Assembly (NCBI GenBank): GCA_964487565.1
Contig: CAZARN010000005.1
Span: 1 to 64,000 of the forward strand
Source: Phil1 sp964487565
GTDB lineage: Bacteria > Bacillota > Clostridia > Christensenellales > CAG-138
DNA: 64,000 bases
Direction: 5' to 3'
Part shown: positions 7,898 to 16,149 of the stretch, one piece after another
How positions within the stretch are numbered: position 1 is the first letter of the stretch
How the letters are laid out: every line of letters starts with the position of its first letter
Program-made: the position numbers and the translations under genes
The notes under the pieces: model-generated
What the model was told of the DNA's origin: nothing
What the model saw: the letters and a program-made list of their open reading frames with translations, nothing else
The model's database searches: none

Positions 7898-8818
7898 TCA
7901 CTCAACCCCGATGAGCTTCATAATGAGCGCCATGCGCACGAACATGCCGAATCTGACCTGCTTGAAATAGGCCGCGCGGGGATCGTCGTCAACCTCTGTT
8001 GCGATCTCCGTCACGCGCGGCAGCGGGTGCATGACGATCATGTTCTTTTTCGCGCGCTCCATCTTTTCCTTTGTGAGGATGAAGAAATCCTTGAGGCGGA
8101 GATATTCCTCCTCGCTCACGAACCTCTCCCTCTGCACGCGGGACATATACAGTATGTCAAGCTCCGGTATGCTCGCCTCAAGATCGTCCGTCTCAACATA
8201 CTCTATGCCCTTTTCATCCAGCACGCGGCGGACATATTCCGGCATACGCAGCTCCTTTGGCGAGATGAAAACGAACTTCATCCCCTCGCAGCGCGCAAGG
8301 CAGGTGGTGAGGGAATGTATCGTCCTTCCGAACATCAGATCCCCGCAAAGGCCCACCGTAAGATGATCGAGCCTGCCGAGGAGCTGGCGTATGGTGAGAA
8401 GATCGGTGAGGGTCTGCGTGGGGTGCATATGGCCGCCGTCGCCTGCGTTTATGACCGGGCAGTCCGCGTATTTGCCCATCAGGTGCGCGGTGCCCTCCTT
8501 GGGATGGCGCACGACGATCACATCCGCATACTGTGAAACCGTTTTGGCGCTGTCCGCCACGGTTTCGCCCTTGGCGGTGGAGGAGGTCATGGGATCCGAA
8601 AAACCGATCACGCTGCCGCCCAGGCGCAGCATGGCCGCATCAAACGAGAACTTGGTGCGCGTCGACGGCTCGTAAAACATGCTTGCAAGCAGCTTGCCGC
8701 GGCATTTGTCCGCATAGGCCGAGGGATCAGCGATGATCCTGTCCGCAAGGTCGAGCACCGTGCCGATCTCCTCCATTGTGAAATCGACGGGGGCTATGAG
8801 ATTTCTTCCTTTGAGCAT
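7898..8818 (-). CDS. pyrB: Aspartate carbamoyltransferase catalytic chain
   Basis: It condenses carbamoyl phosphate and aspartate, the committed step of pyrimidine synthesis. The carbamoyl-phosphate motif FYEPSTRTKFSF, the 80s-loop SSTAKGET, the HPTQTLTDLLTI segment and MHPLPRVTEI are all present; length is 306 residues. It is the first enzyme gene of the pyr operon and directly follows the attenuator leader. The ribosome site (GAAAGGAAG) is weaker than those of the downstream genes. Confidence 0.97.
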   Translation of the reverse strand: MLKGRNLIAPVDFTMEEIGTVLDLADRIIADPSAYADKCRGKLLASMFYEPSTRTKFSFDAAMLRLGGSVIGFSDPMTSSTAKGETVADSAKTVSQYADVIVVRHPKEGTAHLMGKYADCPVINAGDGGHMHPTQTLTDLLTIRQLLGRLDHLTVGLCGDLMFGRTIHSLTTCLARCEGMKFVFISPKELRMPEYVRRVLDEKGIEYVETDDLEASIPELDILYMSRVQRERFVSEEEYLRLKDFFILTKEKMERAKKNMIVMHPLPRVTEIATEVDDDPRAAYFKQVRFGMFVRMALIMKLIGVE

Positions 8819-8873
8819 TTTCTTTTCTTCCTTTCATAATTTACTGTTCAATCGCCGTCCGCCCGTTTCGGGC

Positions 8874-8910
8874 AAAAAAATACCGGAGGGGAATTACTCC
8901 CTTCCGGTGA
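8874..8910 (-). terminator. Attenuator-type intrinsic terminator upstream of pyrB
   Basis: On the minus strand the stem ACCGGAAGGG / CCCTCCGGT (one bulge) is followed by ATTTTTTT, 56 bases before the pyrB start codon. The leader-peptide stop codon (8894-8896) lies within the hairpin, so a ribosome finishing the peptide would cover one arm and prevent termination. Confidence 0.85.
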
Positions 8911-8989
8911 TTGAAAAAATAACGACGACAACGCCGCGGCGCTTTTCTTTGCGTGAAACAATGCTGTTCAATCTGTACGCGGCGGTCAT
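8894..8989 (-). CDS. pyrL: pyr operon leader peptide (31 residues)
   Basis: A short reading frame begins with ATG at 8989, nine bases after a perfect AAGGAGG (8999-9005), and ends with TAA at 8894-8896 inside the terminator hairpin. It encodes MTAAYRLNSIVSRKEKRRG followed by VVVVIFSITGRE. Its 3' half is read from a U-rich message (GUCGUCGUUAUUUUUUCAAUC), where RNA polymerase should pause when UTP is low. Layout and position match the E. coli pyrBI leader (pyrL); there is no sequence identity to claim. Function is inferred from the architecture. Confidence 0.75.
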   Translation of the reverse strand: MTAAYRLNSIVSRKEKRRGVVVVIFSITGRE

Positions 8990-9019
8990 CCGTTGCGTCC
9001 TCCTTCGGACATTTTATGA

Positions 9020-9048
9020 AGGATAACCTGTTTTGGGCCTTTTGTCAA
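9020..9048 (-). promoter_or_regulatory. pyr operon promoter
   Basis: On the minus strand a consensus TTGACA (9043-9048) and TATCCT (9020-9025) are spaced 17 bp. The predicted transcript starts near 9013, about 24 bases before the leader-peptide ATG. Its -35 lies 38 bp from the -35 of the divergent gntR promoter. Confidence 0.8.
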
Positions 9049-9086
9049 CGGGTTTTTGGCTTGTTCAAAGTATATTTTTCATCCTG

Positions 9087-9115
9087 TTTACATGCCGCCG
9101 TTTATGTGATACAAT
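9087..9115 (+). promoter_or_regulatory. Promoter of the gntR-pur operon
   Basis: TTTACA (9087-9092) and TACAAT (9110-9115) are separated by 17 bp. The predicted start point, near 9122, falls inside the first GntR operator, so binding there should block initiation. Confidence 0.8.
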
Positions 9116-9117
9116 TC

Positions 9118-9147
9118 TAAAGGTATTACCTTTAAGGTACTACCTTT
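9118..9147 (+). promoter_or_regulatory. Two tandem palindromic operators, probable GntR sites
   Basis: Site 1 is a perfect 17-bp palindrome, TAAAGGTATTACCTTTA (9118-9134, centre 9126). Site 2 is AAGGTACTACCTT (9134-9146, centre 9140). The centres lie 14 bp apart, so the sites touch. Both share the half-site AAGGTA. They cover the transcription start and lie 23 bases upstream of the gntR start codon, so autoregulation is the natural reading. The link to this particular regulator is inferred from position. Confidence 0.75.
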
Positions 9148-9169
9148 TAGGCAAAGGAAGGGAGTCCGC

Positions 9170-9892
9170 ATGGAAGAAAGCAACCCCGTAAGCATAAAGG
9201 AACGCCTGCTCGCCGAGATGAAAACGGGCGATTTCAAATACGCGGAGCGCCTGCCGCGCGAGAGCGCGCTCGCGCAGCGTCTCGGGATAAGCCGCACCCA
9301 GCTTCGCGACGACCTTGCGGAGCTTGAGCGCGAGGGTTTCATCACAAGGCGGCAGGGGGTGGGCACGCTCATCAACCGCCATGTGCTCGCCGTGCCCGTG
9401 CGCGCCGACCTTGAAAGCGAGTTCATGGAGATGGTGCGCTCCTCCGGATACGAGCCTGCGGAGCGGCTGCTTGCGGCGGAGCGCCGCATGGCCGGGCATG
9501 AGGCCGCGGCCAGGCTTCGCATAGACGAGCGCGACGAGGTCATCTTCGCCTCGCGGCTTGTTACGGCAAACGGCGAACCTGCAATATACTGTGAAGATTA
9601 CATCCCCTGCTGTGTAATAAAGGACAAAACATATACCGTCGCCGATCTTGAGGCGCCGATATTTTCTTTTTTGAGGCGATTCTGCGGCGTTGACGCCTAT
9701 ATGGATCTTACCGAGATCCGCGCGGTATGCGCGCAGGGCGCGGCGGCGCAGATGCTTTGCACAAAGCCCGGCGAACCGCTCATATACATGGACGAGCTTG
9801 ATTACGACATCGACGGGCGGATCGTGCTTTACGCGCCGCAGTATTTTGCAAACGGGCCGATACGCCACACCGTGATGCGCAAAAAATTTTGA
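9170..9892 (+). CDS. GntR family (HutC-type) transcriptional regulator
   Basis: The N-terminal ~70 residues are a GntR winged helix-turn-helix (RLPRESALAQRLGISRTQLRDDLAELEREGFITRRQGVGTLI). The rest is a UTRA-like ligand-binding domain of the HutC subfamily. The length of 240 residues is normal. The gene is first in the purine operon, 23 bases before purE, and its promoter carries two matching palindromes. I infer that it represses itself and the pur genes in response to a small ligand; which ligand cannot be told from sequence. No PurR-type regulator or purine riboswitch is seen in front of the operon. Confidence 0.88.
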   Translation: MEESNPVSIKERLLAEMKTGDFKYAERLPRESALAQRLGISRTQLRDDLAELEREGFITRRQGVGTLINRHVLAVPVRADLESEFMEMVRSSGYEPAERLLAAERRMAGHEAAARLRIDERDEVIFASRLVTANGEPAIYCEDYIPCCVIKDKTYTVADLEAPIFSFLRRFCGVDAYMDLTEIRAVCAQGAAAQMLCTKPGEPLIYMDELDYDIDGRIVLYAPQYFANGPIRHTVMRKKF

Positions 9893-9915
9893 CGGGCACA
9901 AACCCGGGAGGTCAT

Positions 9916-10419
9916 ATGAAAAAGGTTGCAATCATTATGGGCAGCGACAGCGATCTTCCCGTCGCAAAAAAAGCCGCGGACGTGCTTGACGGTCTTGAGA
10001 TACCGTACTGCGTGCGCGTGATGTCCGCCCACCGCACGCCCGAAGACGCGGCCGCGTTTTGCGAAGGCGCAAGGGAGGCGGGCTTCTGTTCCATCATCGC
10101 GATCGCGGGGATGGCGGCGCATCTTGCAGGCGCGCTTGCCGGAAGGACGACGCTGCCCGTGATCGGCGTGCCCGTCGGCGGCAACGGACTGGGCGGGCTT
10201 GACGCGCTGCTCTCCACCGTGCAGATGCCCTCGGGCGTGCCTGTGGCGACCGTCGCCATCGACGGCGGAGCAAACGCCGCGTGGCTTGCGGCAAGGATGA
10301 TCGCCGCGACGGACGACGCGCTTGCAGCAAAGCTCGTTCAAAAAGCGCGCGAGACGGCGGATAAGGTCCGCGCAAAGGACGCCGCCGTCGCCATGCAGTT
10401 CAACAGCAGACAATTTTAA
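9916..10419 (+). CDS. purE: N5-carboxyaminoimidazole ribonucleotide mutase
   Basis: It rearranges N5-CAIR to CAIR (or carboxylates AIR, depending on class). The 167-residue protein has GSDSDLP at the N-terminus, SAHRTPEDA, and the glycine-rich GMAAHLAGALAG. The ATG at 9916 follows GGGAGG; an in-frame upstream ATG at 9889 overlaps gntR and lacks a ribosome site. No purK partner is visible in the window, so whether it is the N5-CAIR mutase or the direct AIR carboxylase class cannot be settled. Confidence 0.95.
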   Translation: MKKVAIIMGSDSDLPVAKKAADVLDGLEIPYCVRVMSAHRTPEDAAAFCEGAREAGFCSIIAIAGMAAHLAGALAGRTTLPVIGVPVGGNGLGGLDALLSTVQMPSGVPVATVAIDGGANAAWLAARMIAATDDALAAKLVQKARETADKVRAKDAAVAMQFNSRQF

Positions 10420-10444
10420 TTTTTCATAAAGGAGTCGCACAAAA

Positions 10445-11155
10445 ATGGAAAAGACGGTTCAGCTTTACGAAGGCAAGGCCAAGAAGGTTTACGCAACGGA
10501 AGACCCCACGATGTGCATCGTTTCCTACAAGGACGACGCGACGGCGTTCAACGGCGTGAAAAAAGGCACCATCATCGGCAAGGGCGTGATCAACAACCGC
10601 GTGACCAACCATCTGATGAAGCTTCTTGAAAGCCGCGGCATACCCACGCATTTTGTGGAAGAGCTCAACGAGCGCGACACGCTGGTGCTTCGCGTGAAGA
10701 TCATCCCGCTTGAGGTGATCGTGCGCAACGTGGCCGCGGGTTCGCTTGCAAAGCGTCTCGGCCTTGAGGAAGGCACGCCGATGAAGAGCACCGTGCTCGA
10801 ATACAGCTATAAAAACGATGCGCTCGGCGATCCCATGGTGAACGAATACCACATCGCGGCCGTAGGCCTTGCGACGAAGGAGGAGCTGGCGCAGATCGCC
10901 GACTACTCGCTGCGCATAAACGATATCCTCAGGGAGTACCTGCGCGACGCGGGCATAGAGCTTATCGATTTCAAGCTTGAATTCGGAAAAACGGCGGACG
11001 GCAGACTGGTCCTTGCGGATGAGATCTCGCCCGACACCTGCCGCTTCTGGGATGTGAAAACGCACGAGAAGCTTGATAAGGATCGCTTCCGCCGCGACCT
11101 CGGCCATGTTGAGGAGGCGTATCGCGAGATACAGCGCCGCCTCATGGGGGAATGA
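10445..11155 (+). CDS. purC: SAICAR synthetase
   Basis: Phosphoribosylaminoimidazole-succinocarboxamide synthase joins aspartate to CAIR using ATP. The 236-residue protein begins with LYEGKAKKVY and contains the SAICAR synthetase signatures VIVRNVAAGS and LVLADEISPDTCRFWD. The ribosome site is AAAGGAG. Its last codons overlap purF by 4 bases (ATGA). Confidence 0.97.
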   Translation: MEKTVQLYEGKAKKVYATEDPTMCIVSYKDDATAFNGVKKGTIIGKGVINNRVTNHLMKLLESRGIPTHFVEELNERDTLVLRVKIIPLEVIVRNVAAGSLAKRLGLEEGTPMKSTVLEYSYKNDALGDPMVNEYHIAAVGLATKEELAQIADYSLRINDILREYLRDAGIELIDFKLEFGKTADGRLVLADEISPDTCRFWDVKTHEKLDKDRFRRDLGHVEEAYREIQRRLMGE

Positions 11156-12597
11156 GCGCAATGCCTTCAGATCTGCATGAGGAGTGCGGCGTGTTCGGCG
11201 TATATTCGCCCGTTGAGACGGACGTCGCGCGCGCCGCGTATTACGCGCTTTACGCCCTCCAGCACAGGGGACAGGAAAGCTGCGGCATCGCCGTGAACGA
11301 CGAGGGCGTGATAAGCGCCCATACCGACGCCGGCCTTGTGAACGAGGTGTTCGACCGCCAGACGCTCGCAAAGCTCGGCCGCGGCCACATCGCGGTCGGC
11401 CATGTGCGTTACGGCACCACCGGGTGCGACGCGCGCCTCAACGCGCAGCCCATCGTCATCAACCACATGAAGGGACGCATGGCGCTCGCGCACAACGGCA
11501 ACCTGACCAACGACGCGGCGCTTCGCCGCGAGCTTGAGCTTGAAGGCTCCATTTTCCACACGACAAGCGACAGCGAGGTCATTTCATACGTCATAACAAA
11601 GGAACGCCTCAAGGCACACAGCGCGGAGGAGGCCGTTGAAAAGGCGATGGAAAGGCTTCAGGGGGCTTACTCGATCGTGCTGATGACGCCCAAAAAGCTG
11701 ATCGCCGCGCGCGATCCGCTTGGCTTCCATCCGCTGTGCCTCGGCAAAAAGGGCGATTGCTTTTATGTCGCCTCGGAAACCTGCGCCTTCGCGACGCTCG
11801 GCGTTTCCTTTGTGCGCGACATATTGCCGGGCGAAATAATCGTGATCGATGAAAACGGCCTTCGGAGCATAACCACCCATATCAAGGATCAGGCCAGCGC
11901 GCATTGCGTGTTCGAGCTTATATATTTTGCGCGTCCGGACAGCGTCGTGGACGGCACCAGCGTGCATATCGCGCGCCAGAGGGCGGGGGCCTTCCTCGCG
12001 CTGGAGCATCCCGTGCAGGCGGACGTCGTGATCGGCGTGCCCGATTCGGGCATAGACGCCGCCATAGGCTACGCACATCAGTCCGGCATACCGTACGGTA
12101 TGGGCTTCATCAAGAACAAATATATCGGGCGCACTTTCATCGCGCCGGAGCAGAGCGAGCGCGAAGAGCTTGTGAAGATAAAGCTTTCGCCCATCGCGCC
12201 GGTTGTCGCGGGCAAGCGCGTCGTGCTTATCGACGACTCGATCGTGCGCGGCACGACAAGCGCCTGCATAGTTAAACTCCTTCGCAACGCCGGCGCAACG
12301 GAGGTGCATATGCGCTCCTCCGCGCCGAAGTTCCTTTATCCATGTTATTTCGGCACGGATATCGATTCGCAGGACAATCTCATCGCTTGGAACCATTCCG
12401 ATGAGGAGATGCGGCAAATGCTTGACGTTGATTCGCTTGGCTTCCTTTCGCCCGAAAACGTGACGAAGCTTTCGGACAACCCGGCTTCGGGCGGATACTG
12501 CACGGCGTGTTTCACAGGCAAATATCCCTGCGCGGTGCCGCAGGAACGCGGAAAAAGCAAATATTCAAGGCGCATTGGCGCCGACGGGGAGGATTGA
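11152..12597 (+). CDS. purF: Amidophosphoribosyltransferase
   Basis: This is the first committed enzyme of purine synthesis, making phosphoribosylamine from PRPP and glutamine. The N-terminal nucleophile glutaminase cysteine is residue 12 (HEECGVFGV) behind an 11-residue propeptide, as in the Bacillus enzyme. The PRPP loop VVLIDDSIVRGTTS is intact. Cysteines in YPCYFGT and GYCTACFTGKYPC are the usual [4Fe-4S] ligands, so this is the oxygen-sensitive, cluster-bearing type. The start at 11152 overlaps purC; a second ATG at 11161 is possible but would shorten the propeptide. Confidence 0.96.
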   Translation: MSAMPSDLHEECGVFGVYSPVETDVARAAYYALYALQHRGQESCGIAVNDEGVISAHTDAGLVNEVFDRQTLAKLGRGHIAVGHVRYGTTGCDARLNAQPIVINHMKGRMALAHNGNLTNDAALRRELELEGSIFHTTSDSEVISYVITKERLKAHSAEEAVEKAMERLQGAYSIVLMTPKKLIAARDPLGFHPLCLGKKGDCFYVASETCAFATLGVSFVRDILPGEIIVIDENGLRSITTHIKDQASAHCVFELIYFARPDSVVDGTSVHIARQRAGAFLALEHPVQADVVIGVPDSGIDAAIGYAHQSGIPYGMGFIKNKYIGRTFIAPEQSEREELVKIKLSPIAPVVAGKRVVLIDDSIVRGTTSACIVKLLRNAGATEVHMRSSAPKFLYPCYFGTDIDSQDNLIAWNHSDEEMRQMLDVDSLGFLSPENVTKLSDNPASGGYCTACFTGKYPCAVPQERGKSKYSRRIGADGED

Positions 12598-13623
12598 ATG
12601 AAAAGCGAAAGCGAAAGCTACAAAGCCGCGGGCGTTGACATCACCGCGGGTTACGAAGCGGTGAAGCTGATGCAAAAACACATCGCACGCACAAAAACCG
12701 CCGGCATGATAACGGATGTGGGCGGCTTCGGCGGCGCGTTCGCGCTCAAGCCCGGCATGAAGGAGCCTGTGCTCGTTTCGGGCACGGACGGCGTCGGCAC
12801 AAAGCTCAAGCTCGCCTTCATCATGGATAAGCACGATACCGTCGGCATCGACTGCGTGGCAATGTGCGTGAACGACGTCGTCTGCTGCGGCGCGGAGCCG
12901 CTCTTCTTCCTCGACTATATCGCAACGGGCAAGCTTGAGCCTTCGCGCGTCGCCTCGATCGTCGAAGGCGTGGCGGAAGGCTGCGTGCGCGCGGGCTGCG
13001 CGCTCATCGGCGGCGAAACGGCCGAAATGCCCGGCTTCTATCCCGACAACGAATACGACCTTGCCGGGTTCTCCGTGGGCGCTGCCGAGCGCGCGGACAT
13101 GCTTGACAGCTCGCGCGTGCGCGCGGGGGATGCGCTCATCGCCCTGCCTTCAAGCGGCGTCCATTCAAACGGTTTTTCACTTGTGAGACGCGTGTTCAAC
13201 CTTGAACAGCACGCCGGCGACTATATCGATGAGCTTGGCACAACGCTCGGCGAAGCGCTGCTTACGCCCACCGTGATATATGTGAAGCCCGTGCTGTCGC
13301 TCATGCGGGATATCAGGCTGCACGCAGCCGCGCATATCACGGGCGGCGGCTTTTATGAAAACATTCCGCGAAGCCTCCCGGACGGACTTTGCGCCAGGAT
13401 CGACCGCGCGGCGCTTCGCGTGCCGCCGATATTCTCGCTGATCGCCTCCTGCGGGGAAATACCCGAGCGGGACATGTTCAACACATATAACATGGGCGTG
13501 GGCATGTGCCTCACCGTCGCCGCCGAGGACGCGGATGAAGCCGTGCGCATCCTTGCCAAAGCCGGCACGGACGCATACGCGATAGGCGAGGTCGTGCCCG
13601 GCCACGACGGGGTGCTGCTGTGA
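12598..13623 (+). CDS. purM: Phosphoribosylformylglycinamidine cyclo-ligase
   Basis: AIR synthetase closes the imidazole ring with ATP. The 341-residue protein shows the PurM-family signature VSGTDGVGTKLKLAF, the CVAMCVNDVVCCGAEPLFFLDY segment and IGGETAEMPGFYP. The start codon follows the purF stop directly, and the stop overlaps the purN GTG. Confidence 0.97.
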   Translation: MKSESESYKAAGVDITAGYEAVKLMQKHIARTKTAGMITDVGGFGGAFALKPGMKEPVLVSGTDGVGTKLKLAFIMDKHDTVGIDCVAMCVNDVVCCGAEPLFFLDYIATGKLEPSRVASIVEGVAEGCVRAGCALIGGETAEMPGFYPDNEYDLAGFSVGAAERADMLDSSRVRAGDALIALPSSGVHSNGFSLVRRVFNLEQHAGDYIDELGTTLGEALLTPTVIYVKPVLSLMRDIRLHAAAHITGGGFYENIPRSLPDGLCARIDRAALRVPPIFSLIASCGEIPERDMFNTYNMGVGMCLTVAAEDADEAVRILAKAGTDAYAIGEVVPGHDGVLL

Positions 13624-14228
13624 AAAAAGCGCGCATCGCCGTGCTCGTTTCAGGCGGCGGCACGAATCTGCAAGCCCTCATCGACGCCGGGGTGGCAGGC
13701 CTGCTCCCCCACGGAGAGCTTGCGCTCGTCGTATCCTCAAACCCGGACGCATACGCCCTGCGGCGCGCTGAAGCCGCGGGCATAAACCGCGTCGCCATAG
13801 GCAGATCGGTTTGCCCCACGGATGAGGAGTTTGAAACCGCGCTTGAAGCGGCGCTGCGAAACGCCGGAATAGACATGATCGTGCTCGCGGGATTTTTGCG
13901 CATACTCAGCGCCAGTTTCGTGGGCGCGTGGGAAAACCGCATCATCAACGTGCATCCCTCCCTGATCCCGGCCTTTTGCGGTAAGGGCTTTTACGGCCTT
14001 CGCGTGCATGAGGCAGCCCTCGCGCGCGGGGTAAAGCTTACTGGCGCCACGGTGCATATCGTGGACTCCGTGCCCGACGGCGGCAGGATACTTCTGCAAA
14101 AAGCGGTGGAGGTGCTTGAGGGCGACACGCCCGAAACCCTCCAGAAGCGCGTGATGGAGCAGGCGGAATGGAAGCTCCTGCCGGAGGCCGCGGAGCTTGT
14201 CGCCGAAATGATTTGCGAAAGGCTGTGA
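13620..14228 (+). CDS. purN: Phosphoribosylglycinamide formyltransferase
   Basis: GAR transformylase moves the formyl group of 10-formyl-THF to GAR. Motifs are SGGGTNLQALID, the active-site INVHPSLIPAF (Asn and His) and TGATVHIVDSVPDGG (Asp). It starts with GTG overlapping the purM stop (GTGA). The 202-residue length is normal. It uses the folate made by FolD at the end of the operon. Confidence 0.95.
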   Translation: MKKARIAVLVSGGGTNLQALIDAGVAGLLPHGELALVVSSNPDAYALRRAEAAGINRVAIGRSVCPTDEEFETALEAALRNAGIDMIVLAGFLRILSASFVGAWENRIINVHPSLIPAFCGKGFYGLRVHEAALARGVKLTGATVHIVDSVPDGGRILLQKAVEVLEGDTPETLQKRVMEQAEWKLLPEAAELVAEMICERL

Positions 14229-14233
14229 AAGCG

Positions 14234-14947
14234 ATGACCGATCTTTTTGAATATCTCAAGACCAAACCCTATCCGGGACGCGGCGTACTCATCGGCTGCG
14301 CGCCGGACGCAAGCGCGGTGTTTGCGTATTTCATCATGGGCCGCAGCGCCAACAGCCGCAACCGCGTGTTCGATCGCTGCGGGGACGAGCTTGTCATATA
14401 TCCCGCGGATGCATCGAAGGTCGAGGATCCGTCCCTCATCATATATCATCCCGTGCGTCGGACGGAAGGCGCCGTCGTCGTCACAAACGGCGATCAGACG
14501 GACACCGTGCGCGACTTTATCGCGCGCGGAGGCTCGTTCGAGCAGGCGCTCATGACGCGCACATTTGAACCCGACGCGCCGAATTACACCCCCCGCGTTT
14601 CTGGTATTATAGAATTCAACGGCAAAGGCTTCGGCTATGCCCTTTCCATATTGAAGGCCGGGGACGCAGAGGGGCGCGCGGCCGTGCGGCAGTTTTTCCG
14701 CTACGAACCGCGGCCGGGCGTCGCGCACATCATCCACACCTATGAGGGCGGCGGCGCGCCGCTTCCGTCCTTTTCCGGCGAACCGGCGGAGGTTTGCCTG
14801 CCCGAATGCGGCGTCCGCGCGCTTGCAGACAAAATTTGGACGGCGCTCGATGAGGAAAACCGCGTTTCGCTTTACGCGCGCAGCATCGACACGGCGTCGC
14901 GGGAATATACGGACGCGCTCATAAACAGATTCACAAGGAAGGTTTGA
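14234..14947 (+). CDS. purO: PurO-type IMP cyclohydrolase
   Basis: The 237-residue protein resembles the IMP_cyclohyd (PurO) family, first described in archaea and also found in some Clostridia, which closes FAICAR to IMP. I recognise it from the N-terminal GRGVLIGCAPDASAVFAYFIMGRSANSRNRVF pattern and the TYEGGGAPLPSF segment, and from its place directly before a stand-alone AICAR transformylase that lacks the usual cyclohydrolase half. The ATG at 14234 lies 5 bases after purN. Family assignment is good; activity is inferred from context. Confidence 0.82.
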   Translation: MTDLFEYLKTKPYPGRGVLIGCAPDASAVFAYFIMGRSANSRNRVFDRCGDELVIYPADASKVEDPSLIIYHPVRRTEGAVVVTNGDQTDTVRDFIARGGSFEQALMTRTFEPDAPNYTPRVSGIIEFNGKGFGYALSILKAGDAEGRAAVRQFFRYEPRPGVAHIIHTYEGGGAPLPSFSGEPAEVCLPECGVRALADKIWTALDEENRVSLYARSIDTASREYTDALINRFTRKV

Positions 14948-14951
14948 ACCG

Positions 14952-16139
14952 ATGAAAGAACTTGCATTGAAATACGGCTGCAACCCCAACCAGAAGCCCG
15001 CGCGGGTCTTCACGGAGAACGGGGAAGAGCTTCCGATAACCGTTGAAAACGGCGCGCCGGGCTATATAAACCTGCTCGACGCACTCAACGGCTTCCAGCT
15101 TGTGCGCGAGCTTCGCGAAACGCTTTGCCTGCCCGCGGCGGCAAGCTTCAAGCATGTCAGCCCCGCAGGTGCTGCGGTCGGCATACCTCTCTCCGACGCG
15201 GAGAAACGCGCCTTCTTCGTCGAAGGCATTGAAGGGCTCGATTCCTCGCCGCTGGCTTCGGCTTATGCCCGCGCGCGCGGCACGGACAGGCTTTGCTCCT
15301 TCGGGGACTGGATATCCCTTTCAGACGAGTGCGACGCCGTCACCGCCCGCGTAATCGAGCACGAGGTGTCCGACGGGGTGATCGCGCCGGGATATTCGGA
15401 TGAAGCCCTTGAAATACTCAAAAAAAAGCGCAAAGGCGCTTACAGCATAATAAAGATAGATCCCGTGTACCGCCCCGCCGAAACGGAGCGCAGGCAGGTT
15501 TACGGCATAACGTTCGAACAGCGCCGCAACGACGCAAAAATAACCCGGGCGCTTTTTGCAAGCCCCGTCACACAGAAAAAGGACATTCCGGACGCCGCCG
15601 CGCGCGATCTCGCGCTCGCGCTCATCACGCTCAAATACACTCAGTCGAATTCCGTCTGTTTTGCCGTGAACGGCCAGACCACCGGCGTCGGCGCGGGTCA
15701 GCAGAGCCGCATCCACTGCATGCGCCTTGCGGGCGGCAAAAACGATCTTTGGTTTTTACGCCAAAGCCCCCGCGTGCTGGCGCTGCCTTTCCTCGATACC
15801 ATCGGCCGCCCGGAAAGGGACAACGCAATCGATCTTTATCTTTCAACGGACGAATCGGACGCGGTGACATCGCCCGGCGCGTGGCAGAAATTCTTTTTTG
15901 AAAGGCCACGGCCCTTTGAAGCGGATGAGAAGCGCGCGTATCTTGACCGCATAAGCGGCGTTTCGCTTGCAAGCGACGCATTTTTCCCGTTTTCGGACAA
16001 CATTGAACGCGCTGCGCGAAGCGGCGTTTCATATATCGCCCAGCCCGGCGGCTCCATACGCGACGGCGAGGTGATCGCCGCGTGCGACAGGCTCGGCCTC
16101 GTCATGGCCATGGGCTGCCCAAGGCTTTTCCATCATTGA
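14952..16139 (+). CDS. purH: Stand-alone AICAR transformylase (PurH C-terminal domain only)
   Basis: The 395-residue protein corresponds to the AICAR formyltransferase domain of PurH without the N-terminal IMP cyclohydrolase domain. Characteristic are LKYGCNPNQKPA, the catalytic-type FKHVSPAGAAVG, KYTQSNSVCFAVNGQTTGVGAGQQSR and the final AQPGGSIRDGEVI...DRLGLVMAMGCPRLFHH. It begins 4 bases after the PurO-type gene, so the two activities of normal PurH are encoded side by side by unrelated genes. Confidence 0.93.
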   Translation: MKELALKYGCNPNQKPARVFTENGEELPITVENGAPGYINLLDALNGFQLVRELRETLCLPAAASFKHVSPAGAAVGIPLSDAEKRAFFVEGIEGLDSSPLASAYARARGTDRLCSFGDWISLSDECDAVTARVIEHEVSDGVIAPGYSDEALEILKKKRKGAYSIIKIDPVYRPAETERRQVYGITFEQRRNDAKITRALFASPVTQKKDIPDAAARDLALALITLKYTQSNSVCFAVNGQTTGVGAGQQSRIHCMRLAGGKNDLWFLRQSPRVLALPFLDTIGRPERDNAIDLYLSTDESDAVTSPGAWQKFFFERPRPFEADEKRAYLDRISGVSLASDAFFPFSDNIERAARSGVSYIAQPGGSIRDGEVIAACDRLGLVMAMGCPRLFHH

Positions 16140-16149
16140 GGAGGCGTTC

